A stretch of 64,000 nt of DNA from NCBI RefSeq assembly GCF_029892785.1, contig NZ_JARXXA010000012.1, positions 80,322 to 144,321 on the forward strand. The letters run 5' to 3'. The notes below the pieces were generated by a model. The model saw only the letters and a program-made list of their open reading frames with translations. It made no database searches and was not told the origin of the DNA. This stretch comes from Parabacteroides sp. PH5-46 (lineage in GTDB: Bacteria > Bacteroidota > Bacteroidia > Bacteroidales > Tannerellaceae). The position numbers and the translations under genes were made by a program. This document shows, piece by piece, positions 23,410 through 33,800 of this stretch (within the stretch, counting starts at the first letter, position 1; each line of letters begins with the position of its first letter).

Positions 23410-25485
23410 TCAGAAATCCATGAGAAACTCAGTCAGGTTAATACCACTATCCAGATTAAGCCGTTTTCTCAAACGATATCGTCTTAGTTCTACGGCGCGT
23501 ATAGATACATTCAGTATAGATGCGATCTCTTTTGTGGAAAGGTTCATTCGCAGCATACAGCTTAGTCGTAAATCCGCATTGGTTATGTCCGGGTATTGTT
23601 GGCGGAAACGTTTGATGAAATCTTGATGTGCATTGTCGAAATAAGACTCAAAAGCTTGCCATTCATTTGAGTCGTTTAAGGTTTCTTCTATCAGTTTGCG
23701 CATCCTTAGGTAAAGGTTGGTGGGATATTGACTCCCTAATGTTTTCTTTTGCTGCTCCAGCTCCTTTTGCAATTTACTAATGGCTTCCTCATTGCGCATC
23801 AAGGTTGATGACTGTTTCACCAACTCGTTTCTTTCATTTTGTAATTCAGCTTCCAGCATTTCATTTTGCAACTGCTGCAGTCTTTGTTGCTCGGCTTGCC
23901 GTTCCGCTCGCAAACGATTTTTTTCTTTTTTCTGCAGACGCCTTTGATAGCCCCTGCTTATTGCAAATAATACAAAGGCTAAAAAACCTAAGAAGATGAA
24001 AGAAAACCAGTCTGTTTTATACCAGGGAGGATGAACGGTGATAAGAAGATGTAATTCGGGGAAATCTCCGTATGGAACATATTTTCTGACAGAAAGCCGA
24101 TAGTCGCCTTCCGGAAGTTTCAGAAAACGGATTTTACCTCCACGTTGCCAATCCGACCATTCATCAGAAATGTTATCAATTTTGTAGCTGATATAGTTTA
24201 CCGAGTTAAAGACTGAAGCTCCAACGCTGATCATCATTTCATAAAAGTTATACGGCAACGTGATTTTTTCATTATCACTGGCCTTTAGGTAATACTGTTC
24301 TTTGTCGTCTTTATAAGCTATTCCTGTGAGTCGGAGAGGCAAACCTCTGTCTCCTCCATTCCGTATCAACCGGTTGGTGTTGATAAGAAATACCCCTTGT
24401 GTAGTAGAGGCCAGATGCAGTGAATCATTCAACGGGAATATTTGCTCTTCCCTGTAAACCAGATTCGCATTGTAATTATCGAAAATAAGACGACATTTTA
24501 ATTGTACATGGTTTCTGCCTGCTAAAAAGAACTCCGCCTCATTCTCATTGACCAGCCAAGCCAACGAATCCGACGCCATATAAATATTCTCAATCTCCTT
24601 TAAGCCGCTGTATTGGCCAGCCAACTGCCTGAATTTATCAAGCTGTGCTTTTCGTATCTCCGTTTTATTGTTCAGCTGAGATAAGGCCTTCTTTTCATCT
24701 ATAGTTGCAAAAGGTTCCAACAGATCTATCGATCGTTTATAGTAGCCTATATTGGTTTTTATATATATGGTATCGTTATGTAAAACGGCATTTTTTAGTT
24801 TTCCTACATCATTGCGATATGCTAAGAAACTAAGTGCGGAATTTAGCGTTATCTTCCCAAGTCCATTGTCAAAAGCAATCCATATAACACGATTGTTTTC
24901 AATCAACATATCGTTTACAATATTATCCTGCAGGCCTTGTGCAGCTGTCAGATGGAGTAAGATTTCGCCTGCTGAGTCGGTGATATATATACCCTGTCCT
25001 AGCGTTCCTATAAAATAAAGTCCATTCACGAAGATATAGGATGAAGGCTTAGCTTTTATGATCTCTGAGGGTAGAGGGTGTATGAGCTGTTGTAAGTCCT
25101 GTGATGTTTTCTGGAACTGAATATGTGCAGGTACCTGTTTTGTTGCTTGATATTTCAATATTCCTGTACTATCAGGCAACCAATAGCCTACGGATGTTTC
25201 ACTAAGTGTATAAACCGTATCATGAGCCAGTTCCACCCATCGTAAAATCGATTTATCGGGTAATTTATACGTATTCCATGTGTTTCCGTCAAAAGTTAAC
25301 AGACCGGAACTGTTTGCTACATAAAGAATTCCGTCCGGTGAAACTTCCATATTCCAGTTTTGTCCACTGGCATTATACTCAGTCAAACTGTATTTTCTGA
25401 TAGTTATAGAAGGTAGGCACACCGAAGCATTTATGGCAAAGGTGCTCAAGAGAAGGAACATCAGGTATGACAAAAAAGCACGCAT
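23410..25485 (-). CDS. one-protein sensor/regulator: propeller, Y_Y_Y, membrane helix, coiled coil, HTH
   Basis: 691 residues. A signal peptide is followed by beta-propeller blades (YVANSSGLLTFDGNTW, YFIGTLGQGIYITD, VIWIAFDNGLGKITLN), a Y_Y_Y domain (about 390-480, INNISDEWSDW-like strands ending GDYRLSVRKYVPYG), one membrane helix (about 492-510), a long coiled coil (about 515-590, RLRAERQAEQQRLQQLQNE) and a C-terminal LuxR-like HTH (LSTKEIASILNVSIRAVELR). Periplasmic binding is presumably passed to DNA binding without a kinase domain. The propeller is shorter than in PUL hybrid sensors. Nothing nearby identifies its target. Confidence 0.85.
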   Translation of the reverse strand: MRAFLSYLMFLLLSTFAINASVCLPSITIRKYSLTEYNASGQNWNMEVSPDGILYVANSSGLLTFDGNTWNTYKLPDKSILRWVELAHDTVYTLSETSVGYWLPDSTGILKYQATKQVPAHIQFQKTSQDLQQLIHPLPSEIIKAKPSSYIFVNGLYFIGTLGQGIYITDSAGEILLHLTAAQGLQDNIVNDMLIENNRVIWIAFDNGLGKITLNSALSFLAYRNDVGKLKNAVLHNDTIYIKTNIGYYKRSIDLLEPFATIDEKKALSQLNNKTEIRKAQLDKFRQLAGQYSGLKEIENIYMASDSLAWLVNENEAEFFLAGRNHVQLKCRLIFDNYNANLVYREEQIFPLNDSLHLASTTQGVFLINTNRLIRNGGDRGLPLRLTGIAYKDDKEQYYLKASDNEKITLPYNFYEMMISVGASVFNSVNYISYKIDNISDEWSDWQRGGKIRFLKLPEGDYRLSVRKYVPYGDFPELHLLITVHPPWYKTDWFSFIFLGFLAFVLFAISRGYQRRLQKKEKNRLRAERQAEQQRLQQLQNEMLEAELQNERNELVKQSSTLMRNEEAISKLQKELEQQKKTLGSQYPTNLYLRMRKLIEETLNDSNEWQAFESYFDNAHQDFIKRFRQQYPDITNADLRLSCMLRMNLSTKEIASILNVSIRAVELRRYRLRKRLNLDSGINLTEFLMDF

Positions 25486-25528
25486 TATAGACTGAGTCGG
25501 GCATAAAGCCCTTATTTCATAGTATCAT

Positions 25529-25573
25529 CCTGAAGGAGCAACATGTTCTCTGTTATTTTGTTACTCCTTCAGG
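25529..25573. terminator. hairpin between carB and the sensor gene
   Basis: CCTGAAGGAG (25529-25538) pairs with CTCCTTCAGG (25564-25573), extended by AAC/GTT after one mismatch; loop of about 17 bases. No strong U-tract on the minus strand, so termination of carB here is probable but not certain. Confidence 0.55.
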
Positions 25574-25596
25574 TTATCTTCTTACAAAAATAACGA

Positions 25597-28500
25597 TTAT
25601 TTATATTCTTGCCAACTTTTTATTTGAATATCTTCTACTTTAATTGAACAGAAGGCATCAATGAAAGCTCCGGCCAGACGGGCATTTGTAATTAAAGGGA
25701 TATTATGGTCAATCGCTGCCCGGCGTATTTTGTATCCGTTTGTCAGCTCACGTTTGGTGTGATCTTTGGGGATATTTATCACCAGGTCGAACGCATGCTT
25801 ACTGAACATTTCCATAATATTCAAATCGCCGGTTTCATCGGGCCAGGAGACGGTTGTTGCTTTAATGCCGTTATCGTTTAAGAATTTGGCAGTTCCGGCA
25901 GTTCCATAGAGCGTATATCCTTTCTCATCGAGTTTCCGACAAGGATCCAGTAAGTCTACCTTACTTTTTGCGGCTCCGGATGATACCAGGATATTATTCT
26001 GAGGTATATTATTTCCTACTGCAATCATAGAAGAAAGTAACGCTTCGCTAAAGTCGTCTCCCAGACAACCTACTTCACCGGTAGAACTCATATCCACGCC
26101 TAATACAGGGTCGGCCTTGTGCAAGCGTGCAAATGAGAACTGAGAAGCTTTCACGCCAATCCAGTCTATGTCGAATGCGCTCTTATCCGGCTTGGTATAA
26201 GGAGCATCCAGCATAATACGGGTAGCCGTTTCGATAAAATTACGTTTCAATACTTTTGAAACAAACGGGAAGCTGCGGGAAGCGCGTAAGTTGCATTCGA
26301 TCACTTTTACGTCATTATTCTTTGCCAGGAACTGGATATTAAACGGGCCGCTTATATTCAGTTCTTTGGCGATCATTTTACTGATCTTTTTGATGCGGCG
26401 GGCTGTTTCAAAATAGATTTTCTGAGCCGGGAAAACCAAGGTGGCATCTCCTGAGTGGACTCCTGCGAACTCAATATGTTCGGAAATCGCATACTCTACC
26501 ACTTCTCCATTCATGGCTACAGCATCAAATTCAACCTCTTTGGCATCTTGCAGGAATTCGGATACCACCACCGGATATTCTTTAGAGACTTTGGCTGCCA
26601 GATCAAGGAATTCGATCATTTGCTCTTTCGTATAGCACACATTCATGGCCGCTCCGCTTAATACATAAGACGGACGTATCAGGATGGGGAATCCTACATT
26701 GGCAATAAACGAGTCTATCTCTTCCATACTGCTCAACTCTGCCCAGCGCGGCTGGTCGATATTCAACGAATCAAGCATGGCCGAGAATTTATGGCGGTTC
26801 TCCGCTCGGTCAATCGAAAGCGGCGAAGTTCCCAGGATGGGCACCTGCTGGCGATATAGCTTCATTGCCAGATTATTGGGAATTTGTCCTCCCATGGAAA
26901 CAACCACTCCTTTGGGCATTTCAAGGTCGATTACGTCTAATACCCGTTCAAAGGAAAGCTCGTCGAAGTATAAACGATCGCACATATCATAATCCGTAGA
27001 AACAGTCTCCGGGTTATAATTGATCATGATTGATTTATATCCTAATTTGCGAGCTGTCTGGGCTGCATTCACCGAACACCAGTCGAATTCCACCGACGAA
27101 CCGATACGATAAGCTCCTGAGCCGAGGATCACGACGCTTTTGTCGTTGGCATAATAAGGAATATCATGTTCGCTTCCATCGTAGGTAAGATACAGGTAGT
27201 TCGTTAGTTCGGGATGTTCTGAGGCGATGGTATTGATGCGTTTTACACTGGGTAATACTCCCATTTTCTTACGCAGACTACGTACACGGATATTTTCTTT
27301 TTCCATATTACCTTCCGGATTCTCTACAAAGCGAGCAATCTGGAAGTCGGAGAAGCCCAGGCGTTTCGCCTCTTTCAGCACCTCTTCGGGCAGATCTTCT
27401 ATCTTATTATAAGCAGCCAGTGTATTGCTGTAATCTACAATATTCTTCAACGCATTCAGGAACCAATGATTGATTTTTGTCAGATCGTGGATACGATCTA
27501 CCGTATAGCCCTTCTCCAAAGCTTCTGCAATGGCAAAAATGCGTAAATCCGTTGGGTTGGCAAGTTCTTCGTCCAGGTCTGCAAAGTCCAGGTCTTTGTT
27601 TCCTACAAAACCATGCATGCCTTGTCCGATCATACGTAAACCTTTCTGTATGATCTCTTCAAAGCATTTCCCGATAGACATTATTTCTCCTACCGACTTC
27701 ATACTAGAACCAATCTGCCGACTTACTCCCTCAAATTTCGTCAAGTCCCAACGAGGTATCTTTACAATAATATAATCTACTTCAGGTGCTTTATAGGCCG
27801 AGTTTAAAGTTCCCACCTCGCCTATTTCATCCAATCCGTAACCCAGTGCCAGTTTGGCTGCAACAAACGCCAGGGGATAACCACTCGCTTTGGAAGCTAA
27901 GGCAGAAGAACGGCTCAGGCGCGCATTTACTTCAATTACCCGGTAGTCATTTGTATCCGAATTATACGCATACTGTATATTACATTCACCTACAATGCCT
28001 AAATGACGGATGGCACGGATAGAAAGCTCTTGTAGCATTTTCACTTCCGCATCAGTTAGCGAGCAGGTGGGAGCTACTACTATACTTTCTCCGGTATGTA
28101 CCCCCAGTGGGTCTACATTCTCCATGCTTACAACAGTAAAGCAATGGTCGTTTTTATCGCGGATTACTTCAAATTCAATTTCTTTCCAACCTTTCAATGA
28201 CTCCTCTACTAAGATTTGGGAAGAGTAAGCAAAAGCGCTTTCCGCCAATATACGTAGTTCGGCTTCATCCTTACAAATCCCGCTTCCCATACCTCCTAAG
28301 GCATAAGCAGAACGTATCATAACAGGGAAACCAATTTGCTTGGCAGCTGCAATGGCATCGTCCATGCTTTCTACAGCCTGGCTAATTGGCGTTTTAACAT
28401 CTATTTCGTCCAGCTTCTTCACAAAAAGGTCACGATCTTCCGTGTACATAATGGCCTCAACAGAAGTTCCCAGAACTTTCACTCCATATTTAGCCAACGT

Positions 28501-28815
28501 ACCGTTTGTATATAGTTCGGTTCCGCAATTCAAAGCCGTTTGCCCACCAAAAGCCAGCAAAATACCGTCCGGATGTTCTTTTTTAATTACCTCTTCTACA
28601 AAATAAGGTGTGATAGGTAAAAAATACACCTTATCTGCTATACCTTCTGACGTTTGAATGGTTGCAATATTCGGATTCAGCAATACGCTGCTGATTCCTT
28701 CTTCCCGCAAAGCCTTCAAAGCTTGTGACCCTGAATAGTCAAACTCCCCGGCCTGCCCGATCTTCAAAGCTCCCGACCCTAATACAATAACCTTTTTGAT
28801 TCCGCTTTCTGACAT
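25597..28815 (-). CDS. carB: carbamoyl-phosphate synthase large subunit
   Basis: 1,072 residues, the normal length. Two ATP-grasp halves are visible: the first with VIVLGSGALKIGQAGEFDYS and GGMGSGICKDEAE, the second with SVVILGSGAYRIGSSVEFD and RPSYVLSGAAM; an MGS-like regulatory domain closes it (TLYGTAGTAKFLNDNGI). It makes carbamoyl phosphate from bicarbonate, ammonia and two ATP for pyrimidines and arginine. The small subunit gene carA, usually adjacent, is not in this window. Cytoplasmic. Confidence 0.97.
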   Translation of the reverse strand: MSESGIKKVIVLGSGALKIGQAGEFDYSGSQALKALREEGISSVLLNPNIATIQTSEGIADKVYFLPITPYFVEEVIKKEHPDGILLAFGGQTALNCGTELYTNGTLAKYGVKVLGTSVEAIMYTEDRDLFVKKLDEIDVKTPISQAVESMDDAIAAAKQIGFPVMIRSAYALGGMGSGICKDEAELRILAESAFAYSSQILVEESLKGWKEIEFEVIRDKNDHCFTVVSMENVDPLGVHTGESIVVAPTCSLTDAEVKMLQELSIRAIRHLGIVGECNIQYAYNSDTNDYRVIEVNARLSRSSALASKASGYPLAFVAAKLALGYGLDEIGEVGTLNSAYKAPEVDYIIVKIPRWDLTKFEGVSRQIGSSMKSVGEIMSIGKCFEEIIQKGLRMIGQGMHGFVGNKDLDFADLDEELANPTDLRIFAIAEALEKGYTVDRIHDLTKINHWFLNALKNIVDYSNTLAAYNKIEDLPEEVLKEAKRLGFSDFQIARFVENPEGNMEKENIRVRSLRKKMGVLPSVKRINTIASEHPELTNYLYLTYDGSEHDIPYYANDKSVVILGSGAYRIGSSVEFDWCSVNAAQTARKLGYKSIMINYNPETVSTDYDMCDRLYFDELSFERVLDVIDLEMPKGVVVSMGGQIPNNLAMKLYRQQVPILGTSPLSIDRAENRHKFSAMLDSLNIDQPRWAELSSMEEIDSFIANVGFPILIRPSYVLSGAAMNVCYTKEQMIEFLDLAAKVSKEYPVVVSEFLQDAKEVEFDAVAMNGEVVEYAISEHIEFAGVHSGDATLVFPAQKIYFETARRIKKISKMIAKELNISGPFNIQFLAKNNDVKVIECNLRASRSFPFVSKVLKRNFIETATRIMLDAPYTKPDKSAFDIDWIGVKASQFSFARLHKADPVLGVDMSSTGEVGCLGDDFSEALLSSMIAVGNNIPQNNILVSSGAAKSKVDLLDPCRKLDEKGYTLYGTAGTAKFLNDNGIKATTVSWPDETGDLNIMEMFSKHAFDLVINIPKDHTKRELTNGYKIRRAAIDHNIPLITNARLAGAFIDAFCSIKVEDIQIKSWQEYK

Positions 28816-28838
28816 GATAAACTCTTTGTTTTTGCCCC

Positions 28839-28846
28839 CAAAGATA
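28839..28846 (-). promoter_or_regulatory. -7 box TATCTTTG for carB
   Basis: CAAAGATA on the plus strand reads TATCTTTG toward carB, 23 bases before its ATG. The leader is too short for a pyrimidine attenuator. Confidence 0.6.
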
Positions 28847-28889
28847 CGGCAAAATTCAATTATAGAAAAGTAAATTTAACACACTTATA

Positions 28890-28920
28890 GAACGGGAAGT
28901 ATTCGCAGTACCTCCCGTTC
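28890..28920 (+). promoter_or_regulatory. hairpin with conserved loop upstream of the ECF sigma gene
   Basis: GAACGGGA (28890-28897) pairs with TCCCGTTC (28913-28920) around the loop sequence TATTCGCAGTA (28900-28910). The same 11-base loop lies in a different stem upstream of susC. A second shared block starts GATTATGTTACAG at 28938. Confidence 0.6.
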
Positions 28921-29012
28921 CTGTTTTGACTACAATAGATTATGTTACAGAATATCATTAATCAAAACAGTACAAAGATAACGGATAAATGTAGCATTTT
29001 ATTTATCTTTAT

Positions 29013-29020
29013 TACTTTTG
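29013..29020 (+). promoter_or_regulatory. -7 box TACTTTTG for the ECF sigma gene
   Basis: TACTTTTG lies 46 bases before the ATG at 29067, on AT-rich DNA. No TTTG at -33. Confidence 0.45.
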
Positions 29021-29066
29021 TTGTGAAAGAAAGACTAAGAATATAATAAGCTAATCCAAAAATCAA

Positions 29067-29660
29067 ATGTTCAAAAAGCCGCTTGTTATATCGGAAACGT
29101 TGATAAAAAAAATTTCGCAGGGAGACCGGAATGCGTTCAGGGCCTTCTATGACTCAACTTATCCTGCTATCTATCACTTTATTCACTATTTTTTGTCAGA
29201 TAAAAATGATTGTGAAGAGGTTGTATCGGAAGTATTTTATATCATCTGGAAAAAGCGTGAAACCCTATCATCTATAAATGATTTGAAACCCTGGTTATAC
29301 ATTGTGTGCCGGAACGAATCTTATCATTATATCAAACAAAGAGATGGCTACCGGAACATTTCAATTGATGATGTGTCTGTGGAATTATCTATGGATCCCT
29401 CTTCCATAGATGGCGAAATAATCGAAAAAGAGATGCTGGATATCTATAATGCTGCTGTCGCAGAACTGCCGGAAAGATGCAAACTCGTTTTTTTAATGGT
29501 TCGTGAACAACAGCTTAAGTACAAAGAGATAGCCAATATATTATCCATAACAGAAGGAACTGTAGAACAACAAATGAATATTGCTATCCGTAAAGTCGTT
29601 TCTGTTGTCAAGCAGTATTACCCCTTTATAAAAGCAAACAGAAAACAAAATAAAAGTTAA
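29067..29660 (+). CDS. ECF-type RNA polymerase sigma factor
   Basis: 197 residues. Region 2 is at about 20-90 (AFRAFYDSTYPAIYHFIHYF, then DCEEVVSEVFYIIWKKR) and region 4 at about 130-185 (LPERCKLVFLMVREQQLKYK, then EIANILSITEGTVEQQMNIA). It belongs to the Bacteroidetes group of ECF sigmas linked to FecR anti-sigmas and SusC transporters; glycan transport releases the sigma, which then activates the locus. The anti-sigma follows 71 bases later. The leader shares sequence blocks with the susC leader. Confidence 0.93.
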   Translation: MFKKPLVISETLIKKISQGDRNAFRAFYDSTYPAIYHFIHYFLSDKNDCEEVVSEVFYIIWKKRETLSSINDLKPWLYIVCRNESYHYIKQRDGYRNISIDDVSVELSMDPSSIDGEIIEKEMLDIYNAAVAELPERCKLVFLMVREQQLKYKEIANILSITEGTVEQQMNIAIRKVVSVVKQYYPFIKANRKQNKS

Positions 29661-29731
29661 AAGTCCATATTCGTTTATAGGGTAATCAGAAAAACAAACT
29701 CTTTATTAAAAACGGACTTTACTAATTTTGA

Positions 29732-30685
29732 ATGGTGGACGATACTAAAAGGGGAGAAGCTAATAATACTGAAGATATATCAGTAGAAGCTCAGCATATA
29801 TTAAATGCATTGAAACATCCGGATACTTCCCGGCAGATGGAAGAATCTCGTGAACCTATATACAATAAAATCAATAATAAAATAGAGGCCGACACCTTTA
29901 GATTACCATTCAGACACAGACGGTTCATCCGTTATTTTTCTATAGCTTCAGCAATCGCTTTATTAATTGTTTCGGTAAGTACATTTACTTATTTTTTCGG
30001 TTATAATTCTGCCGTAGACGGTTTGGGCCAGGAATATGTAGAAGTAGTGGCGCCACTTGGAACGATCTCTCATATTACGTTACCGGATGAAACAAAAGTC
30101 TCATTAAACGGGGGTAGCAGGCTGACCTATCCTGTTACATTCGCGGGCGAAAGACATGTTACTCTTTCAGGCGAGGGAGTCTTTGATGTGACCAAAGACG
30201 AGAAAAAACCATTTTTCGTCCATAGCGACAATATGTTGGTTAAAGTGTTGGGCACCTGTTTTGGACTCAAAGCATATAGTGAGGATAAGCAAACAATAGT
30301 AACTCTGGCGTCAGGCAGTGTAAATGTATATCCTCTCGGAAATAAATCGCCTAACGGCATATTTATGAAACCTAACCAACAAATCATACTTGATAATAAA
30401 ACAAAAGAAATTCAGCATAAAAATGTAATTGCCGACGATTATATTACATGGAAAGACGGCATTTTAACTTTCCGTGAACAAACAATAGAAGAAATAGCCA
30501 TTACGCTGGAGCGACACTTCGGAATGAAAGTAATTATTCTTTCCGAAAAAATCAGGGATGAAAAATATAGCGCTCAGTTTAAACATGGTGAGACGTTAGA
30601 TGAAGTACTGCATAAACTATCCTATAAACGAAACTGGAAATTTGAGAAATGCCATGGTAAGATATATATTGAAAATCGAAAATAA
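29732..30685 (+). CDS. FecR family anti-sigma factor
   Basis: 317 residues. A cytoplasmic N-terminus (about 1-65) binds sigma, one membrane helix follows (FSIASAIALLIVSVSTFTYFF, less its last residue, about 68-88), then a periplasmic FecR domain (about 110-215, APLGTISHITLPDETKVSLN, GEGVFDVTKDEKKPFFVHSD) and a C-terminal DUF4974-like STN-type domain (about 245-315, EEIAITLERHFGMKVIIL). It relays the signal from the N-terminal extension of the SusC protein to the ECF sigma. Confidence 0.93.
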   Translation: MVDDTKRGEANNTEDISVEAQHILNALKHPDTSRQMEESREPIYNKINNKIEADTFRLPFRHRRFIRYFSIASAIALLIVSVSTFTYFFGYNSAVDGLGQEYVEVVAPLGTISHITLPDETKVSLNGGSRLTYPVTFAGERHVTLSGEGVFDVTKDEKKPFFVHSDNMLVKVLGTCFGLKAYSEDKQTIVTLASGSVNVYPLGNKSPNGIFMKPNQQIILDNKTKEIQHKNVIADDYITWKDGILTFREQTIEEIAITLERHFGMKVIILSEKIRDEKYSAQFKHGETLDEVLHKLSYKRNWKFEKCHGKIYIENRK

Positions 30686-30728
30686 ATTAAAACAACTTTG
30701 CCTATGAAGTAATTATTTGACAAACTAA

Positions 30729-30760
30729 CCTTTTGTTCCTATTCGCAGTAGATCAAAAGG
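30729..30760 (+). promoter_or_regulatory. hairpin with conserved loop upstream of susC
   Basis: CCTTTTG (30729-30735) pairs with CAAAAGG (30754-30760), with TATTCGCAGTA (30740-30750) in the loop, as upstream of the sigma gene. GATTATGTTACAG recurs at 30792-30804, and about 15 of the next 23 bases also match the sigma leader. It ends 27 bases before the susC ATG. Confidence 0.6.
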
Positions 30761-30831
30761 ATGCTTTAACCACAAAGCTACGTATACAAGGGATTATGTT
30801 ACAGACTATTGTTAATTAAAATTGAACTATC

Positions 30832-33800
30832 ATGAAAGAAAACATGGGTGCCGGTATTTATACGCCCTGGCATCGAAAATTTATGGCTATTATGAGGAAT
30901 ATCTTTATCCTTCTCATATTCTTTGCTTCTAATTTATTAGCCTCATCCGGATATTCACAGAATACCAGATTTGATATCTCATTAAGCAATATAAGCCTAG
31001 AGCGAATCTTTAATGAGATAGAAAAAAAATCCGAATTTTCAATTATTTATAAAAGCAATGAAGTCGACCTTAAAGAGAGGGTTTCAGTAGAGGCACACCA
31101 CCAACCTGTAGAAAAAATTTTAGATAATGTGTTGAAAAACCAGGAGTTGCAATATGTAATTAATGATAAACACATTATCATTTTTAAAGCAGAAGCGAAT
31201 AAAAGGGTAGTAGCTCCAACTATTTCGCAGCAAACAGGAAAAAAGATTACCGGAACCGTAACAGACAATACAGGAGAAAGCATTATTGGTGCCAGTATTC
31301 TGGAAAAAGGGACACAAAACGGTATCATTACCGATATGAATGGTAATTACACATTACAGCTACAAGGGAATAATGCAGTTTTGGTCGTTTCTTATATCGG
31401 ATATATGACGAAAGAAGTAACTGTCGGTAACCTGAATGTTGTAAATATTGAACTAGGCGAAGATGTTCAGCAGCTGGACGATGTAGTTATCGTAGGGTAT
31501 GCCGTCGGAAATAAACGGTCAGTTTCCGGAGCAGTAGAGAAAATTAAAAAAGAAGACATGAACTCGGGGGTTGTAACCCAGCCTTTGGAAGGTTTGAAAG
31601 GGAAAATAGCCGGAGTTATCATCAGTAATGTAGGGGGCGATCCTACAGGTGATATGAATATTCGTATACGTGGTACAACCTCTTTGTCGGGCGGTAATGA
31701 CCCATTGGTTATTATTGACGGAGTATTCGGCGACTTAAGTATGTTGAATGCCATCTCACCTTCTGATATAGAGTCTTTAACAATCTTGAAAGATGCATCC
31801 GAAACGGCACAGTATGGAAGCCGTGGAGCATCCGGTGTTATTGTTGTGACGACTCAACGAGGCAAGAGCGGCTTTTCACAAATTGAATATTCCGGGCTTT
31901 TCGGTGTGAATGCAGTATACAAAAACCTGGATATGCTTACTGCCGATGAATGGCGGGCAGGAGTATCCAAACTTGGTCTGAACGGCAATGACCAGGGCGC
32001 GAGTACCAACTGGGCAGAAGAGATACAACGTGGTACAACGCTTGTACAAACACATAACCTGTCGCTTACAAATGGGAGCGAGAATGGAAACTTCAGGGCA
32101 TCACTGGGAGTAGTGGATCGTCCGGGATTATTGAGAAACTCCGGTTCAAGAAACTATACGGCGAAGATAGATGGTAGCCAGTTTGCTTTTGATAAGAAAT
32201 TGAGACTCGATATGGGAGCCTTTGCCTCACGTCGTGAGAGAGACGAACAATACGATATATATCGTACATTCTATTCTGCAGCATCCTATAATCCTACATA
32301 TCCTAATTATAAAAACCCGGAAACCGGCGTTTGGGACGAGGATCAAACAGCCCTTGAGGTGTACAATCCTCTGGGTATGTTAGATATTGACAACAAGCGG
32401 ATTATGACACATGTAAATGTGAACGGACGTTTTAATCTGGAAATCATTTCGGGTTTAAACCTCACAGGTTTTGGCTCTTATACTTATTTCAGCAACAACC
32501 AGAAACTGTACATCCCGAATGATATCCAACAAGGTTCTATGTTAGGTAACGGGCGTGCCCAGGTACATTACAGAGAACGGAATGACCTAATGGGTAATTT
32601 GCAGCTGAACTATTCAAAAAGCTTTGGCAAGCATGACATCAATGCATTAGCCCTTTTAGAGGCTCAGAAACAAACCTACTTTGAATCACGGACAAGAGTT
32701 ACCGGATTTGAAACCAACTTCTTTAAATACAACAACCTGGAAGCAGGAGCAAACATCAGCTGGGGTAATGCAACTTCTAATGCAACACGCTATTCCCTGC
32801 TTTCATATATGGCTCGTTTGAATTACATGTATGACGGAAAATACGTTGTAACAGCAAATGTGCGCCGGGATGGTTCTTCTAAGTTAGGATCCGGTAATAA
32901 ATGGGGGATATTCCCTTCTGCTTCTGCAGCATGGATCGCTTCCAATGAAGGTTTCCTGAAAGATATCAAAGCTATTAGCAATCTGAAATTACGGGTAGGC
33001 TATGGAGTTACCGGAAATCAGGATGCAATCGATCCTTATGAGTCTCTTTCTTTGATGGATCCAAACGGTACAACCTTGGTTGACGGTTCAGCAACAACTA
33101 CCTTTGCCATTGCCTCCAATGCCAATCCGGATCTTCGTTGGGAAAAGAAATATACGTTTGACGTAGGTTTGGATCTTGCCATGTTTGATTCCCGTTTGCG
33201 CTTTACGGCCGACTATTACGCTTCACGGACAAAGGATATGCTTTACGAGTATACTGTACCGGTTCCTCCTTTTGTGTATTCAACTATGTTGGCCAATCTG
33301 GGCGAAATGAGTAATAATGGTTTCGAATTTGCAATCAGTGGCGATGTCATCCGTAAAAAGGATTTCGGGCTGACAGTCGGGCTTAATATGTCTTTCCAGA
33401 AAAACAAACTGGAATCATTAAGCGGTACATACATGGGCTCGGAATTTACAACAAGCCAGTATATCCAGCTTGCCATGGTTAATGCCTCCGGCTTAACGCA
33501 GTATTCCTATGTTACCTATCTGACAGAAGGCCAGCCTATCGGTGTATTCTTTGTTCCTAAGTGTAATGGTTTGATGGATGTCAACGGAAAAAATGTATAT
33601 GATATCGTTGACTTGAACGAAGATGGAAAAGTGGATCTCTCGAATAACGGAGGAGACAGATATATCGCCGGACAAGCCATTCCTAAAGCATATTTAGGGG
33701 CATCTATTAATTTGCGTTATAAGGATTTTGAACTGTCTACCCAGTTAAACGGTGCTTTCGGACATAAAATATACAATGGAACAAGTCTGACGTTCAACAA

